A stretch of 64,000 nt of DNA from Diogma glabrata (Eukaryota > Arthropoda > Insecta > Diptera > Cylindrotomidae). The notes below the pieces were generated by a model that searched no databases, had not been told where the DNA came from, and was given only the letters and a program-made list of their open reading frames with translations. This document shows, one piece after another, positions 48,977 through 62,277 of the stretch (position 1 is the first letter of the stretch; each line of letters opens with the position of its first letter). Where the stretch lies: contig OY856188.1 of assembly GCA_963693315.1 (NCBI GenBank), forward strand, positions 154,827,369-154,891,368, read 5' to 3'. The position numbers and the translations under genes are program-made.

Positions 48977-49396
48977 GGTACTAAAACGCTGCCAATTAAA
49001 GTTTTGCGAACGAATGTTCGAGCTGAACCTGTATCAGTGTCATGAAGCAACTTTTACCTTCGATTTCTTCTGCGATACCCAAACGTTCACCGTTTACTAC
49101 AATTCTCGAAATTGTGATGTAGGTAACATTGTTCTCACTTCTTGGCATAACATTTACAATTTTAACGGACCCCCGTTGAATAGGAGACGAAGATCTGTTA
49201 CACTTCCTGTTCCAGCAGTCTTCTAAGATATGGCCCGATTTCCAACATATCCAACACAGGAGTTTCCTTCTGCTGCTCCTGAACTCTACGTGAACCTTTT
49301 CTTGGGCTCCCTTGTTCTTCACAGAGGACGACGATCTTTCTGCTTCTTTATTTTTGCTGCACTTCTGTACCATGTAAACGTCTTCAAAAATACCCA
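48977..49396 (-). pseudogene. gag nucleocapsid fragment, duplicated
   Basis: Copy of the gag part at 53580-53999, with the zinc knuckle CWICWKSGHILEDC (C-x2-C-x4-H-x4-C). It is cut at its N-terminal side by the duplication junction at 49396/49397. Nothing upstream of it belongs to a gag, which shows it is a by-product of the duplication. Confidence 0.85.
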
Positions 49397-49693
49397 TTCA
49401 TCTTTTACCTTTTTCCACATATGTAATGAAGTGCCTCTCAAGATGATAATGGGAGGGGCTTAGCAGGATGCGTACCTAGATTTGTTGTATTGCCATTCGA
49501 CTTAGTCTCAATCATCGTGAGTAGGAGATAATATAAACCTGCTGCTTCAGCACAAATACGGAAAGGTACGCAATTTTCATCAAATATACGGAAATGAAAA
49601 AAAAATTACAAGGGAGAAAATGAGGCTCTGGCGACCCCCTTCTACGAAAGAACCACGGTCGGCACGTTCAACCCCCTCGTTCACTCACATACG

Positions 49694-49764
<71 letters not shown>

Positions 49765-52700
49765 ATTCACCCCCTAAATCATACGGAGAAATGGAAAATA
49801 AATCAATTACACTCACCCATGGTTATATCCTCCTGGCCTCCAATCAGATTTTATTCAGCCCTCCATCAGCACTGCAATATAGGGATACATCGAGAAGTTC
49901 CAGCAATAAATTGTACAATCAAGCGTTGATCAAATTGGCAATTATAGTTGAATAGGTTGAAAAGATCAGGTAATAATTGTACAAACAAACGTTGACTAAC
50001 TTGACAATTATAGTTGAGTAGGTTAAAAAAAATACAAAGCAACAATGTATCTAAATACTCGTTGAATTAGTTCATAGTGACAGTTGCACACGTTGAAAAC
50101 AAATACTCAGCAATAGTTGATATAAATAATCGTTGAATAAAGCATAATTAAAGTTGAAATACGTTGAAAACAAATACTCAACAGTATTTGATATTAATAA
50201 TAGTTGAATACGTTTATGATTATAGCTGGACACGTTGCAACGTACGCAGCAGTATTGGATATTAGTAATTCGTTGAATTAGTTAATACGTTGAAAAAAAA
50301 TACGCAGCGATAATTGTTATAAATAATAGTTGAATGAGTGCACAACTATAGTTGAATACGTGGTAGATACAATATAAATTCGTATATAAATAAACGTGAC
50401 TCAATTTGCAATTGTAGTTGATCACGGAGAAAATTCAATATAATATTTGATAGAAATAATCGTTGAATAAACTTGCACGTACAGTTGACTACGTTGAAGG
50501 TTCGATGAAATATTTTGTATCAATAAACGTTAAATAACTTGGTAAACAATTCGGATAAATAGTCGTTGAGAAAAGTTTTGAATAAAGATGAATACAGTGA
50601 CAATGCACTGCTGCAATTCGCGGCAGAGATTGGTAATTACGGTTGAATATGCAGAAACTATGATGTAGTAACTTTTATATAGATAATCGTTAAATCAATT
50701 CGTGAACACGGTTGAATACGTTGACAATTCCAGGCAATAGTTGGCATAAACACTCGTTGAACAATTTGCAAACACAGCTGCATACGGTGAAAACACAGTG
50801 TTATGGTTTGTATAAATAATCGTTGAAACAATTTGCGCATATAGTTGAAAAAGTTGAACATACCATACTACAATACGTTAAATAAATTTGTAATTAAATC
50901 CGGATACGCTGACAATACCATGCAATAAATCGTTGAATAACTTCGTACTTATAGCTGAATCCGTGGAAATTACCCGGCAACAGTTTGTATAAATAAACGT
51001 CGAATAAGTTAACGAATACAGTTGAATAAATGAAAAACACCATGCGAGAACTTGTATGCAAAAACGTTGTACAACTTGCACATACAGCTGAATATTTTGA
51101 AACTTCAATGTAATAATGGATATAAGCAAGCGTTGCATAAATTCGTAAATGTAGTTGGAAACGTGGAGAATATCAGACACGAATTCGGATATATAAAGTG
51201 ATTCAATTGCCAATACGGTTGCATGCGTCGAAAATACGAGGCAATAATTAGTAGATAAACACAATTCGTTGTAAATAGTGCCAAGATGGATTGTTGATGC
51301 AAAGATTGTACAAAAATTTCGTTGTGAATGATGAACCTGCTATGCAAATATTATGTGTTGTACAATTTGAAACGGATGACGTAACTGTTGCACTATTATA
51401 CAGATATGGTATGAATTCTTGATGGTCCACAACAAAAAAAAAAACAAAAGTATCATTGACAGTTAAATTTCAAGTATATTACTCTTAATTGCAGTCTTAA
51501 TCCACACATATTAATTTTAAATTATAATTTGATTAAACCAAACAATCACTATTGTATTATATAATCCAAGTTCATTGACACTTACAGACTACTAATTCTG
51601 ACGAATTAAGTTTAACTTTAATTAGTTTACCAAGGCAAACATTATGGCTTAATATTTTAATTTTTGGTTTTGGTTGGACAAAGCAAATACTAACGGTGAA
51701 TCTTTTAGGTTTAATTTCACTCCATTCAACAAAGCAAAACTCCTCCGGGTTGATATTTAATTTTAAGCAATTACACAAACGACCACTATTAAACTATTGC
51801 ATTATATGACTCAAGGTTATTGTTATTTATACAAATAAACAAGTTCGGACACAATTCAGTATGAGTTTGATGCATCCATCAAAGCAAACACTATTACACT
51901 ATACTGATATTTATAGAATTCACCCTGCCAAAACTAAGGTTACGGCCATTGTTCATTATATCTGTAGTTGATTTGACTATCCAAATTAAAGGCTTGCTCG
52001 CTGATTTCACCTGATCAAACATCCAAAAAAAAAACTATGACATCATAATACGGACATCGTAAAATTAACATTCCAATAAATTAACACGAATTTAAAAGTA
52101 CGGGACACAAACAAACATACAATAATTTTTTTTGTTTTTGGTGGTTTTTAAGTTCAATACACGGAACCATTGATTCTGACTACACTATTGGTTCCACCAA
52201 TATCGATTCAGTCCTAGCATTAAGGCACCTCAGTTTTAAGTTACACTATTCATTTTATTTTTAGACGTTTGAATTTCGAGGTTATGTTAAATACCGTAAT
52301 GCTCGACAACTTGTTTAGAGCATATATTGGGACAAAAAAGCCGGCCTTTGGCCATGCATATTCATATTTTAATATCCTCCGGTAATTACAACCAGGCAAA
52401 TTAAATTTTTGGATACTTTACCCTGAGAAATGATGTTGTTTTTATCTCTGGAAATTTACAAGTTCTATCCAAAAAAGTTGACCTCCATCGTCGACAAACG
52501 TCAAAATCAACACACACAAAACGATGAATCCAATAGGATAATTGTAATAATCTTCATAGACGTTAACCACCAAAATCAAAAGGTAATAGAACTAAGAGAC
52601 TGAAAAGTTACAGTGGCTCTTTATATAGCCAAAAATTTCAATATCGAAAAAACTCGAATACAGGGTTTTAGATGTAAGACAATTAATTTACATCAAGCAT

Positions 52701-53999
52701 ACAATTGTTAGAAATTTTTATAGTTACACAAAACTGTTTATGATTTGATAATATTGCACAAAAATAATTTTGTGACACAAATCATTTCCGATACATTGAT
52801 AACATTCAACATTGAATTTAAAATGAATTAAATACAAGTTCAATCGACGTTATGGTGCTTAGGTATTACAAAACTACAATCCACAATAGCAGTACAGTGA
52901 AGTTCAGTTCCATAGCGGAAAGATTGTTTGAAGTAAAATATTCATACAAAGATAAATCGAACGTTTAACAAAGCAAGATAATAATTCTTTGTATGTTGAC
53001 GATTGGACAAATACGCACAGCTGTTATGAGGTTTGAAAACTTTGTCGTTTAATAGCGGTTAATATATGGAGAATCCAAATTCAAATAGTATAGTGAAATT
53101 AATCGGATGGAAACGCAGTGTGAGTCAATTTTAGCGGGTTGTAAAATTAAATTATAGTGTTTATATAGATAACATTTAAGGAAAATTTTACATTCATGCA
53201 ATTTTCGATTAAAATTTAAGTTTACCACAAGTAGTGAAAATTTTTAATTAATTACAATTTAAAATTAGTGCAATTAGTTCAATTCTTTTCAAATGTGTCT
53301 GTCCAGCTAACGAAAATTTAGCTAAATTTTAAGAAAAATAAAAAACTATAGGTTACGGAGAATATAAGAAATATGACTATTGATGGTGGATGGATGAGAA
53401 ACTATTACGAGCTACTTATGGTAATCACAAATGACAACTAAAGAATCAGAGACTATAATACACTGTGTACAAGCATTCTTCCAGGCTATCCATTACACAT
53501 ATTTAACCAAACTTTTACTTAAATTTAATCAAATCCCAAAATGGTTCACCTAAATTTCACTAAGTGTGCTGGCTGGGATGGTACTAAAACGCTGCCAATT
53601 AAAGTTTTGCGAACGAATGTTCGAGCTGAACCTGTATCAGTGTCATGAAGCAACTTTTACCTTCGATTTCTTCTGCGATACCCAAACGTTCACCGTTTAC
53701 TACAATTCTCGAAATTGTGATGTAGGTAACATTGTTCTCACTTCTTGGCATAACATTTACAATTTTAACGGACCCCCGTTGAATAGGAGACGAAGATCTG
53801 TTACACTTCCTGTTCCAGCAGTCTTCTAAGATATGGCCCGATTTCCAACATATCCAACACAGGAGTTTCCTTCTGCTGCTCCTGAACTCTACGTGAACCT
53901 TTTCTTGGGCTCCCTTGTTCTTCACAGAGGACGACGATCTTTCTGCTTCTTTATTTTTGCTGCACTTCTGTACCATGTAAACGTCTTCAAAAATACCCA
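49397..53999. repeat. 4.6-kb tandem duplication, unit 2
   Basis: Second copy of 44654-49396. (CA)n is at 49696-49762, the minisatellite at about 49880-51280 and the right TIR ends at 53579. Its right edge runs without a break into the rest of gag, so this copy keeps the original right-hand junction, while unit 1 keeps the original left-hand junction. Confidence 0.95.
49696..49762. repeat. (CA)n microsatellite, unit 2
   Basis: 67 bp of CA, shorter than the 155 bp in unit 1. Confidence 0.98.
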
Positions 54000-55145
54000 A
54001 CATCTGATGTCGCTTCCATCTCTGTGTGCAAATATTTCTCCTCTGATGTTACTCTCTACATTCCATTTTCTGCATCCAACAGATGGCATACAGATTTTCT
54101 GTACCATCTTATATTGCATTGCGTTTGCAATTGTTTCAATGAATGTCGCCTTAGGTGATCTTCATCTTCTCCATATAATATGGGGGCGTGTTCGAGTGTG
54201 CCAAATGTACAAGTCACTCCACTACCGAGGAATAGTCCTGTAGAGATTCTCCATTTCGCTGCAAGAGACCTTTTAAATCGATCCTGTATAATTTTTTATG
54301 ATCACTTCCGCATTTCCGCTCCAACGCGTTCATCACCTCGGCATAATTTTTTTCGGTCCTTTTCCGGCACCGCCTGTGCGGTGAACCCTCAAGCGCAATT
54401 ATCAAGGCAGCTAGACGATTTTCAACGTTCCAAACGTTTTGGTCTTTTGCTGTCTCGAAGTGGAACTTGAAGATGCCGTATGAAGTGCTACCGTCGTTTG
54501 ATGGTGGTTTTAATTTAATACTTAAATTTAATACTTGCCTGAGAAGTCACTTTAGCCGTTTCAACATCCTGCAACTTCTTCTCAAAATCATCAACTTTAG
54601 TTACGATTGCCGCGGACATTTGTAGAAGTTTCTAGTCCAAGGGTTGATATAGGCTAATGTTCAACTCATTTATTTGCTTTGTCATCTCATTTTTATTTGC
54701 AGCAAGTGTTGCAGTAATTTATTTCTTATTAGCAGCCATATTATTGTGAACTATATCCAACTGTTGATTGATGTTAAGATTTTGTTGATCATATTTTTGG
54801 TTCAACTCGTCTTTATTGGCAACCAAATTTGCATTGATTTGATTGATAACCGCCATCAACTGAAACCGAAGTTTAAAGATAATAATTGTGTTGTTGTTTC
54901 CACAACAAAACTTTGCTCCTCATCAGCGACTATTAAATCCGTATTTTCTGTAACTATTCTGGTTTGTATTCCACTATTTGTTGTAATTTTAACTGGTAAC
55001 TTTTCACTTCTGTTCCATTGGCTTCCATAGCTTCTCGAAGCCGTAACATTAATTCACTTTTGTTTCCGTTCGTTGACAATCCACGTTGTTCTAGTTCATT
55101 CTTCAGCTCAGAAGCTTTTAACTCACTTAAGAAAACCATTATCAA
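53580..55145 (-). pseudogene. gag with SAP domain and zinc knuckle, plus start of protease
   Basis: Minus strand, N-terminus at the ATG near 55143-55145. The first about 45 residues form a SAP DNA-binding motif (ELKASELKNELEQRGLSTNG, then NKSELMLRLREAM). A capsid-like stretch lies at 54214-54405 (HKKLYRIDLKGLLQRNGESL). A nucleocapsid segment at 53599-54003 has the CCHC knuckle CWICWKSGHILEDC. In another frame at about 53580-53650 is the protease beginning DTDTGSARTFV, where DTG holds the catalytic Asp. Several frameshifts and stops separate these blocks. Protease is interrupted at 53579 by the large TIR element and continues at 36132. Confidence 0.82.
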
Positions 55146-55264
55146 CAGATTACTAATCCGCCGATGTTACGTTTTTCCAACCTTACTTCGAATTGGCCTT
55201 ACTCTGAATTCGATAAACGCAATATCTTCCTGGATTCGATCACTGATTAGTAAGTAAAAACACC

Positions 55265-55901
55265 AGGTTTTATAATGTATTCAACTCTTTAATTATTCCA
55301 CAACGACAGGTTACAATACAGCAAGCAATATTCTTTACTAGAATATTCTTTCAGCAGCTTCAGAAACTCCAACGGTTCATTATAGAAATTGCAAGTACGC
55401 TGTCTAAGCTGAACGCTGTCAATTGAATTGAACGCTGTCAAAGTAATACACAAAATATTTCTACTCAATAATACTTGACACTTTATTTACAAAAACTTAT
55501 TTGAAAATAACTCATATTAACACGATTTCAGATACACGGTAGAACATTTTGTTTATAATTAATTTAATTTAACATAATCAAATATTGACAACTGTTACAG
55601 TTAATTTTATTTATAACTTTACACCATCGCAGGTCTAAAATAAAACTAACTAATTCTGTTTTTTATATACAATACTGCATAATTTCTCGATTCACTTTCT
55701 CGAGTCACTTTCGGTCACTAGGTCTAGAAACCGTGAGAAAATATTAAAATATACGATTTTTTTACGTTATGTTGATTTGATTCATAAATTATTGTAAATT
55801 TATTTCATATTGTTGTTGTTGCTTATTTTAACCGTTTTTCTTGAAAAAATGTGACGTTGAATACAATTTGTATTTCATTGTGTTTATGTACAATCGTAAC
55901 A
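55265..55901 (-). repeat. 5' LTR of the SAP-gag Gypsy-type element
   Basis: The minus-strand start TGTTACGATTGTACATAAAC at 55901 matches the 3' LTR start at 35460 for about 90 bp. The inner border is not certain; it is placed near 55265 because gag begins at 55145. No clear tRNA primer match was found. Confidence 0.5.
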
Positions 55902-56552
55902 ATATGTTATTGTTCAGTTATCCACTCTTAAACAAACAAAAAATTTTCGTAAATTGACGTCTTTGAACGCGTGTTCTTATAGGATTGGGTCTTAAAAGAT
56001 TTTAAGTGTTGTTGTGACACATATTGTGATTTCTACAATTTTATTTAAAAAAGCAATGTGAAGAAATTATAATATGTTGATCTAATTTATACCAACATCC
56101 ATTTGTCTAACGCTACCTAGTCGCTAATATTGGGCTACAAATAGCGGTTGATTTATAGCGTTAGCGTTCAAGGATAATCTCATAATTGTGTTTTGCTATA
56201 CAATCAAGAAGACATCTGGTTAGTTAAAATAGAAAGAGCGGTAAAAATAATGCTTTGTTGCTATATTATTGTTCACTGAGAAAAATTAAATTTCAGGTTT
56301 TTTATCTTAGTTTAATATCATGTCATATAAAAATCCCAAACATGTCAATAGAAATTTAAAATCTGGAACATCTTTAAATAATCATTTAATCAGAATTTTA
56401 GTGTACAAATTCTGATTAAATTTTTTTTTTTTTTTTTAATAAAATGTGCTGTGTAATAGGGTTTAGAATATGTGTCACAACAACACATAAATACCTTTTA
56501 AGACCTAGGTCTAGACCTGGGTCCCACAACAACTGGCGTTCTAAGGTGTAGA
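55902..56552. other. MITE ends and AT-rich DNA
   Basis: Ends related to the MITE at 37584-37958 occur at about 55960-56030 (GTGTTGTTGTGACACATATT) and at 56465-56490 (AATATGTGTCACAACAACAC). They face away from each other, so they are two separate partial copies or the outside of a rearranged one. No gene is seen. Confidence 0.5.
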
Positions 56553-57715
56553 TTAACGCTTTTTTTTAAACATCTGCGGGTTGAAGCCACCTGAGACTAA
56601 GTGTTCCGGCAAACTATTCCATTTGTACGCAGTTCGGACAAAGAAGTCTCTCTGCGATCTGCCAGTATGACAGCGCGGGATCTTTACCGTTTCACCGGTT
56701 GCGGCAGCCGATTGCCGAGTGGAACGGGGGTAAGAATAAGTTTGAGGCATGATGCCGCTGATTTCATCTGAGCACTGCTGATGACGATATTTGTAAAAAA
56801 CAACGAGGTCAGCAACAGTGCGACCATGTTGTAGGGAATCAAGTTTTGATGTCAAAGCTCGATCACCCACAATTCGTATAGCTCGCTTTTGAACAGAGTC
56901 CAAGAGGGCCAAGATGGAAACAGAGGCAGCACCCCAAACTTGACGAATATAGGACTTATAAACATGGAGCAATTGGTATGGAGTAAAACATTTTTCGCAT
57001 CTATTTAGGAGGCCGAGTTTTTTAGACGCGCCTTTTGCCATCGCCATTACATGATCGTTCCAGAGTAGATCATTTGAAACTGTGACACCCAATAAACGAA
57101 TGTTTTTACATTCACCTATTGGTTCATCACACATAATAAATAAAATGTCTTTGGGGAACTCGGTCTTTAATCTGGAAACAATCAACAGCTGTGTTTTGGT
57201 GGAGTTGAAATTGACAAGGTTTTGGTCACCCCAGTCGGCGACTTTATTCAGGTCTTTGTTCACGTTTATGGCAGCTTCTCTCCGGGCAGGATTAATTCGT
57301 TCGTGCATTTTACCTTTTGAAGAAAGGGGCTCGAACGACTTGTGCAGAGTACTATCATCTGCAAAACTATTTATTGGGTTGCTGGTGATTTTCAACAATT
57401 CGTTGATATAAATCAAAAATAGGGTTGGGGACAATACTGAGCCTTGGGGTACACCAGCGTTAATTAGTTAAGACTCAGATGAAAATCCGTCTAAGGTTAC
57501 CGAAACGTATCGGTTGGATAGAAAATTTTGAATCAGCTTCACAACATTGGGATGAAAACCATACGCAACGAGCTTGTTGATTAAGTTGGCATACCAGACT
57601 CGATCGAATGCCTTGGAGATGTCTAAAGCGATACGTATGTTTCACCACCTTTATCAAGTATGCTGTTCCAACAATGCGCTACATAGTTTAATAGATCGGT
57701 AGTTGATCTTGATTA
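56553..57715 (-). mobile_element. Non-LTR retrotransposon fragment, same family as 5894-8963
   Basis: 5'-truncated LINE. Reverse transcriptase blocks are LDISKAFDRVW and GVPQGSVLSPTLF (split by frame changes near 57450-57650), then SFADDSTLHKSF and the C-terminal LDSVQKRAIRIVGD and KIPRCHT blocks. A short deletion removes the residues expected between YIRQ and VWGAA. It shares FADD and C-terminal architecture with the LINE at 5894-8963, so the family was active more than once here. Confidence 0.88.
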
Positions 57716-58795
57716 AATGAATAATCATTCAATCAGAATTTGAACATTAAAATTAAATCAATAAATTTTACTTACCACTACCAGATATGGTAACAAATAT
57801 TGTGAAACTCGAATTAAATATACGAATTAATAGTTATTTAAGTATTGAGGGCAGTAAGAGTGTTTTAGTGATTGAGAATATATGTTTTGAGATCGAGACG
57901 AAGTCGAGATCTCTAATATATCCGAAATCGGTAATACTCTTAATGCCCAAAATGCTTATAACATTTTTTGTACGATCAATAAAAATTCAATGAAAATTAT
58001 TTAAATAATAAAATTCATTCACAAAATTCAAGTTTTAATGTTTTTTATAAGACTGTAGCCCATTTCTCTAAAATGCCGATGTAATTGAAATTTTTAAGGA
58101 TTCTCGCTGATATATTATTTTTTGTTTTGCTTTATTTTCTTCTACTAAAATTAAATTACGAAAAAATAATTATGGAAAAACAAATATTATTTGAATTTCA
58201 ACACAATCTGTCAAAATTTACTCAAGTAGGATAGCAGAGTAAATTGAAATTTTTAAGTCGATTTGCAGATTCGATTTCAATTTCATCGAGGAATGGGCCA
58301 CTGTATTAAAGAAAATTTCTTAAAATGTCATTTCAAAATAGTAAGCTTTGCGTTTCATCATAATTTTATAGGATTTTTTGTTGCAAAACTTAATTTTATC
58401 AAGTATTTTTTCAGAATAAATTGCTTTTAAATCTTTTAATTGCAATATTTTTAAAAGAATATTATTTAAATTTAACTAGTAAATAGACGTACACAATTAT
58501 TTAACTAAAAATCGTTCTTATTCACACCCTGAGGTCACCCTTACCACTAAGTAATTACTTACCGCCCTGACGTCATTTCACCAAAATCTTAGGGGGGGCG
58601 AGAATTTCAATGACATAAAAAGATTTTTTTCGTAAAACATAACATACACGTTTTTATACACACATATATTTAAAAGCATTTAAATGCATCGACTTAGAAA
58701 TAAAAATAAAATGCTTTTGAGCCACAATGGTTACTCTGCTAGTCTGCTGGTGTTGTTTCATCTAGGCGAATGCCGCAAAGTTCTGCAAAATCCCT
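57716..58795. other. AT-rich DNA without recognised features
   Basis: No supported gene. A TAAGTAATTACTTACCG motif occurs near 58548-58564 and again near 60872-60890, perhaps parts of one repeat. A GATCGAGACGAAGTCGAGATC near-palindrome lies around 57891-57911. Confidence 0.4.
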
Positions 58796-58984
58796 TTATT
58801 TGTTAAAAATAATTTTAAATTTAGTATCATCTCTGCATTGTTTAAGCATCAAGAAAGTAGTTTTAATTAAAGCGCTTGTGCTAGAAATTATTATATCTTT
58901 GCTTTGTAACTGTTCAGAGAGTGAATTTGTAAACGACAGCAGATCGTGCAGCATAGAAAAAAAGGATGGTTTTTCTATACGATG
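58796..58984 (-). pseudogene. hAT transposase fragment (ZMYM1-like)
   Basis: Open minus-strand frame of 62 residues with PSFFSMLHDLLSFTNSLSEQ, then LQSKDIIISSTSALIKTTF. This pattern (LQ-K-x-x-I followed by a long helix with L-x-x-x-R) is seen in hAT transposases of the group related to vertebrate ZMYM1. It is short and without flanking domains, so it is a relic; the assignment is from pattern memory. Confidence 0.5.
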
Positions 58985-59149
58985 TTTTAGATCCCGGGCA
59001 TCCCGGGATTTAAAATTTATGAGTCACATAGTCCCAGGATCCATAAAACACCACGGGATTGCAATCCCTACGTGACTCCTCTTATGTCGAATCGTTTTTT
59101 TGTTTGTTTGTTTTCCTTTATTTGTCTCAGAGAGAAAGTTTTATGTCTA

Positions 59150-59725
59150 CCCTAAACTGACCAGAGCCGAATCGTTAAAATGTGGGACAAAATGCAAACC
59201 ATCTTCCAAGTACTAACTAATTAGAATTTCTATTGCGAGAAAGTAGAACGGTGAAAACGTGCTAACTAGATTGTGCATAAATTTACTATTTAATGCTTTC
59301 CTTTACTATTTGTTTACTATTTAATTCTTCAAAAAATTCTTTTATTTTAATTGGACATTCAACCGTTAGGAAATATGGTTGCAGTGGTTCGTACATTTTC
59401 TAAATTCTTACTAGTGCTGCCATTACCGCCAGCCAGCGACTTTTACTGTATCCAATAAGTTGGTTATGTTCGACATTACTTTTGCGGCAGACCTCCTTCA
59501 ACGTCTCCAGTAAAGACAGTAAAATATCCAATTTTTTAACCCTGCCATTTAAATCAGCAGCATTTGTTATTGCATTATTTAGAATATAAGCTGCAAATCC
59601 AATACCCAATACACTCTGGTTCAAATTCGAGTTTAGCTTGTTTTTAAATTTTCACCCCTTGACGTGACACCACTAAAATTGGTGTTCGTATTATCAGCGC
59701 GAATTGCAACTAACTTTTTGTCAAT
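59150..59725 (-). pseudogene. hAT transposase fragment (BED type)
   Basis: The minus-strand blocks in order are LVAIRADNTNTNFSG (the second catalytic Asp region), SVLGIGFAAYILNNA (normally GC-AAHILHN), QLIGYSKSRWLAVMAAL (the RW motif) and, after an in-frame TAG, EPLQPYFLTVECPIKIKEFF. Another frame continues with FMHNLVSTFSPFY. These are conserved elements of hAT transposases common in insects. There are at least two frame changes and several stops. No terminal repeats were linked to it. Confidence 0.75.
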
Positions 59726-60367
59726 GTAAAATAACAACAAGAAAACAAAATAACAACAAAACTTGTTCAAGCTACTGGAGCTGGCGGCTTATAGCTACGC
59801 TTTTTTATGTTTATCTGTATCTATATGTCTTTTAATATCATAATGTCCACTGTTAATTTGCAAATTCACTCCGACTGGTAATACACTAAACTTTTGCGTC
59901 GTTATATTTTGAATTTTTTATAAAAGGATAGTCCAATTCAATATCGTATAAGAATTTACGTAAACGTTTTCTATCCGTCTTGATTTGCAGGAGAACTTTT
60001 TAAATATAATTTTAAAAATTAGTATAAATTTACCTTTTATAGTAGCTTAAAACTTTTGTTACACAAGTAAAGACTGCAAAACAATTGAAACAATTTATTT
60101 TAATTTTACTAAATAATTAATATCTTTTCTGTATTCTGTAAGTATAAGAGGTATACAGTATACCTCTCGTTCTATCTTTTGCAAATCTATACCATTAATA
60201 ATAATTAGGTTGTGTTCTCCTGCATGTACTTACTTTTAAGTTTATATAAATTACCAATGGCCAATAACAATTGAAATTTGAATGTTAAATACTGCACTTT
60301 GAACTCTCAAGGAACACTATACAATGAAATATTTTGTTTCCTCTGGCTCAGACACGAATATCTTATT
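59726..60367. other. AT-rich DNA without recognised features
   Basis: No gene or clear repeat apart from a short GTATACAGTATAC-like palindrome near 60151-60165. Confidence 0.4.
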
Positions 60368-60480
60368 AACAAAACACAATCGTTCTTCTAAAAGCGGTGA
60401 TGCCGCGCACCTTATAGTACGATAGAATTTTGTCAAAATACGCACCCACGGCGTTTTTGGAAGAACGATCGTGTTTTGTT
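60368..60480. repeat. 113-bp fold-back element
   Basis: The ends AACAAAACACAATCGTTCTT and the reverse complement of AAGAACGATCGTGTTTTGTT are about 20-28-bp inverted repeats around a GC-richer centre. It is probably a tiny MITE. No coding capacity. Confidence 0.75.
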
Positions 60481-60795
60481 TATAAAACTGATTTCATCAG
60501 AAAATTAGAAGCAATACGACCGCCTTTCGTATCAGTGGCGCTCTAGTCCTTGATACAAAGAACGATAACGGTTTGAATATTGCGGTGAACTGTACTTCAG
60601 TCGGGCCAAAATAATATGTAACGTAATAATTATATTATCAGATATGTTTCAATTAATAGTATGCGATAAAATTGGTATATTAGTTAAGTAAATCTTCTTA
60701 AAATTAGACGAATTTACAAATTAACAGTGCATTGAAATTTTTATAGTGTATTGGATGGTTTTCTTGAATCGATGTATTGATAGTATCAGATCCTT

Positions 60796-60833
60796 GGGGG
60801 GGGGGGGGGGGGCAATGCACCCCCCCCCCCCCC
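60796..60833. repeat. G17/C14 hairpin
   Basis: Seventeen G (60796-60812), a 7-base spacer and fourteen C (60820-60833). It can form a stable hairpin, a G-quadruplex or an i-motif. It is striking in a strongly AT-rich background and could be a transposon end or a difficult spot for sequencing. Confidence 0.9.
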
Positions 60834-62047
60834 AGCCCTACCCAATTGACGCACTGCACCTGCATGATCGATAAGTAATTACTTACCGACCTGTGATTTG
60901 TAATAGTAACATATCTAGAGTTGTAAATATCATTTTACATGCGAGGGAAAATCTTACGCACGAGACGCGTAGCATGGAAAATGCTTTACAACTCGAGATT
61001 TGTTATACATTTTTTCTACGGCTTTGTTTTAATGCCCAAACGCATATAATTACTTGAAAAAAAGAAATACTAATTATAAATTAAATGCAAACATTTTACA
61101 AATTGTGGTTGGCTTTGCATTATTCTGTGTCAAAATGAATTGAAATATTTAATTTTTAAAAAATCAAATTTTTCTTTAAATAAAATTTTTTCTTTTTATT
61201 AAAAGAGTGCGGTAATATATTATATGAAAATTCATTACCGCACGCTTTTTTTTACTTACCGCACGCTATTTGAATTTCAATTACGCTATCAATTTACATG
61301 TCATGGATAGTGTGATGTAATTTATAATTTACTGTGATAGGAGTAGAAAAACGAAACTTGCTATGTTTATTTACGAATCAGTAAACATGCAAAATCGCCT
61401 GATCGTGAAAAAAAATTTTTATAATTATTTTTTATTTATATATTGAATTTAACTGATTTTTATTTTAAAAAGAAATGAATTCTCAATATACTAAATGTAA
61501 TTTACGATAAAGGATATACAATACATATATGTAGTTACATTTTTTTTCAAATCGTACTAAAAAAGTTGAAAAAGTATCCACTCTAAATTAGGGAGAAACA
61601 TTATTCATTAAATTTTTTTTAACTTTATTTAATGGGACAGCAATATTTCTAGGGTTACATTTTTGAAGTATATAATATTGTGCTTAACCTATTTGGCCTT
61701 ACAACAATTGTATGTTTGCTTAAAACATAAAAAAATATTTAGTACATTATTTATAATACTTGACTTTTTTATTAAAATAAATCGAAAATATTACTTTTAA
61801 GTAAAACTCTTAAAAGAGTTTAATGAACTCAATGAACTCTTAAAAGAGTTTAAAAATATCCATAAAATCATAGAACAAACCTAAGCATAGCATAGAGCAT
61901 TTGATAAAAAAAATATACGTCTTGTAACTGTTTAAATATGTAGTTGCAAATTGACGTTTTAATTAACTAGATTTTTATTGATATTTTAGGTTCAATCCAA
62001 CAAAATTATTGCGCCCACTTTATAATGGCATTTTTTTTTCTTTACAG
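60834..62047. other. Intron or upstream region of the receptor gene
   Basis: No coding block. A perfect hairpin GTGCGGTAAT...ATTACCGCAC lies at 61207-61243, followed by another TTACCGCACGC at about 61257. The last bases form a pyrimidine-rich tract and the AG acceptor at 62046-62047. The intron start is not seen. Confidence 0.6.
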
Positions 62048-62206
62048 CTCAGTGAAGACATAGGATATGTATTATATTCAGCATTAGGATCTTTTTATAT
62101 TCCAAGTTGTATAATGGTTTTTGTGTATATTAGAATTTACTTTGCTGCCAAGCGAAGAGCAAGGCGTGGAATTAAAAAACCTCTTCGTAAAAAAACAAAT
62201 GACCAG
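62048..62206 (+). CDS. Octalpha2R: Alpha2-adrenergic-like octopamine receptor, TM5 exon
   Basis: Exon of 53 codons between an acceptor (TTTCTTTACAG) and a GT donor at 62207. It encodes the end of extracellular loop 2, TM5 (GYVLYSALGSFYIPSCIMVF, then VYIRIYFAAK) and the start of intracellular loop 3 (RRARRGIKKP). TM5 Ser residues in YSALGS are placed where biogenic amine receptors bind the ring hydroxyl. The receptor would be a plasma-membrane GPCR for octopamine, coupling mainly to Gi in this class. The choice of alpha2-like over tyramine or 5-HT receptors rests on SFYIPSCIMVFVYIRIY and the TM6/TM7 sequence in the next exon. Exons for TM1-TM4 are not found in the window. Confidence 0.85.
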
Positions 62207-62277
62207 GTAACACAAAACTATTAAAGCATCAAGTTTAATGATAATTAAGGTTTTGTTTTTTACCTCTTATTAAACAG

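Noticed and set aside
58770..59075. 101-residue plus-strand ORF
   Set aside because: It is the shadow of the minus-strand hAT transposase fragment.
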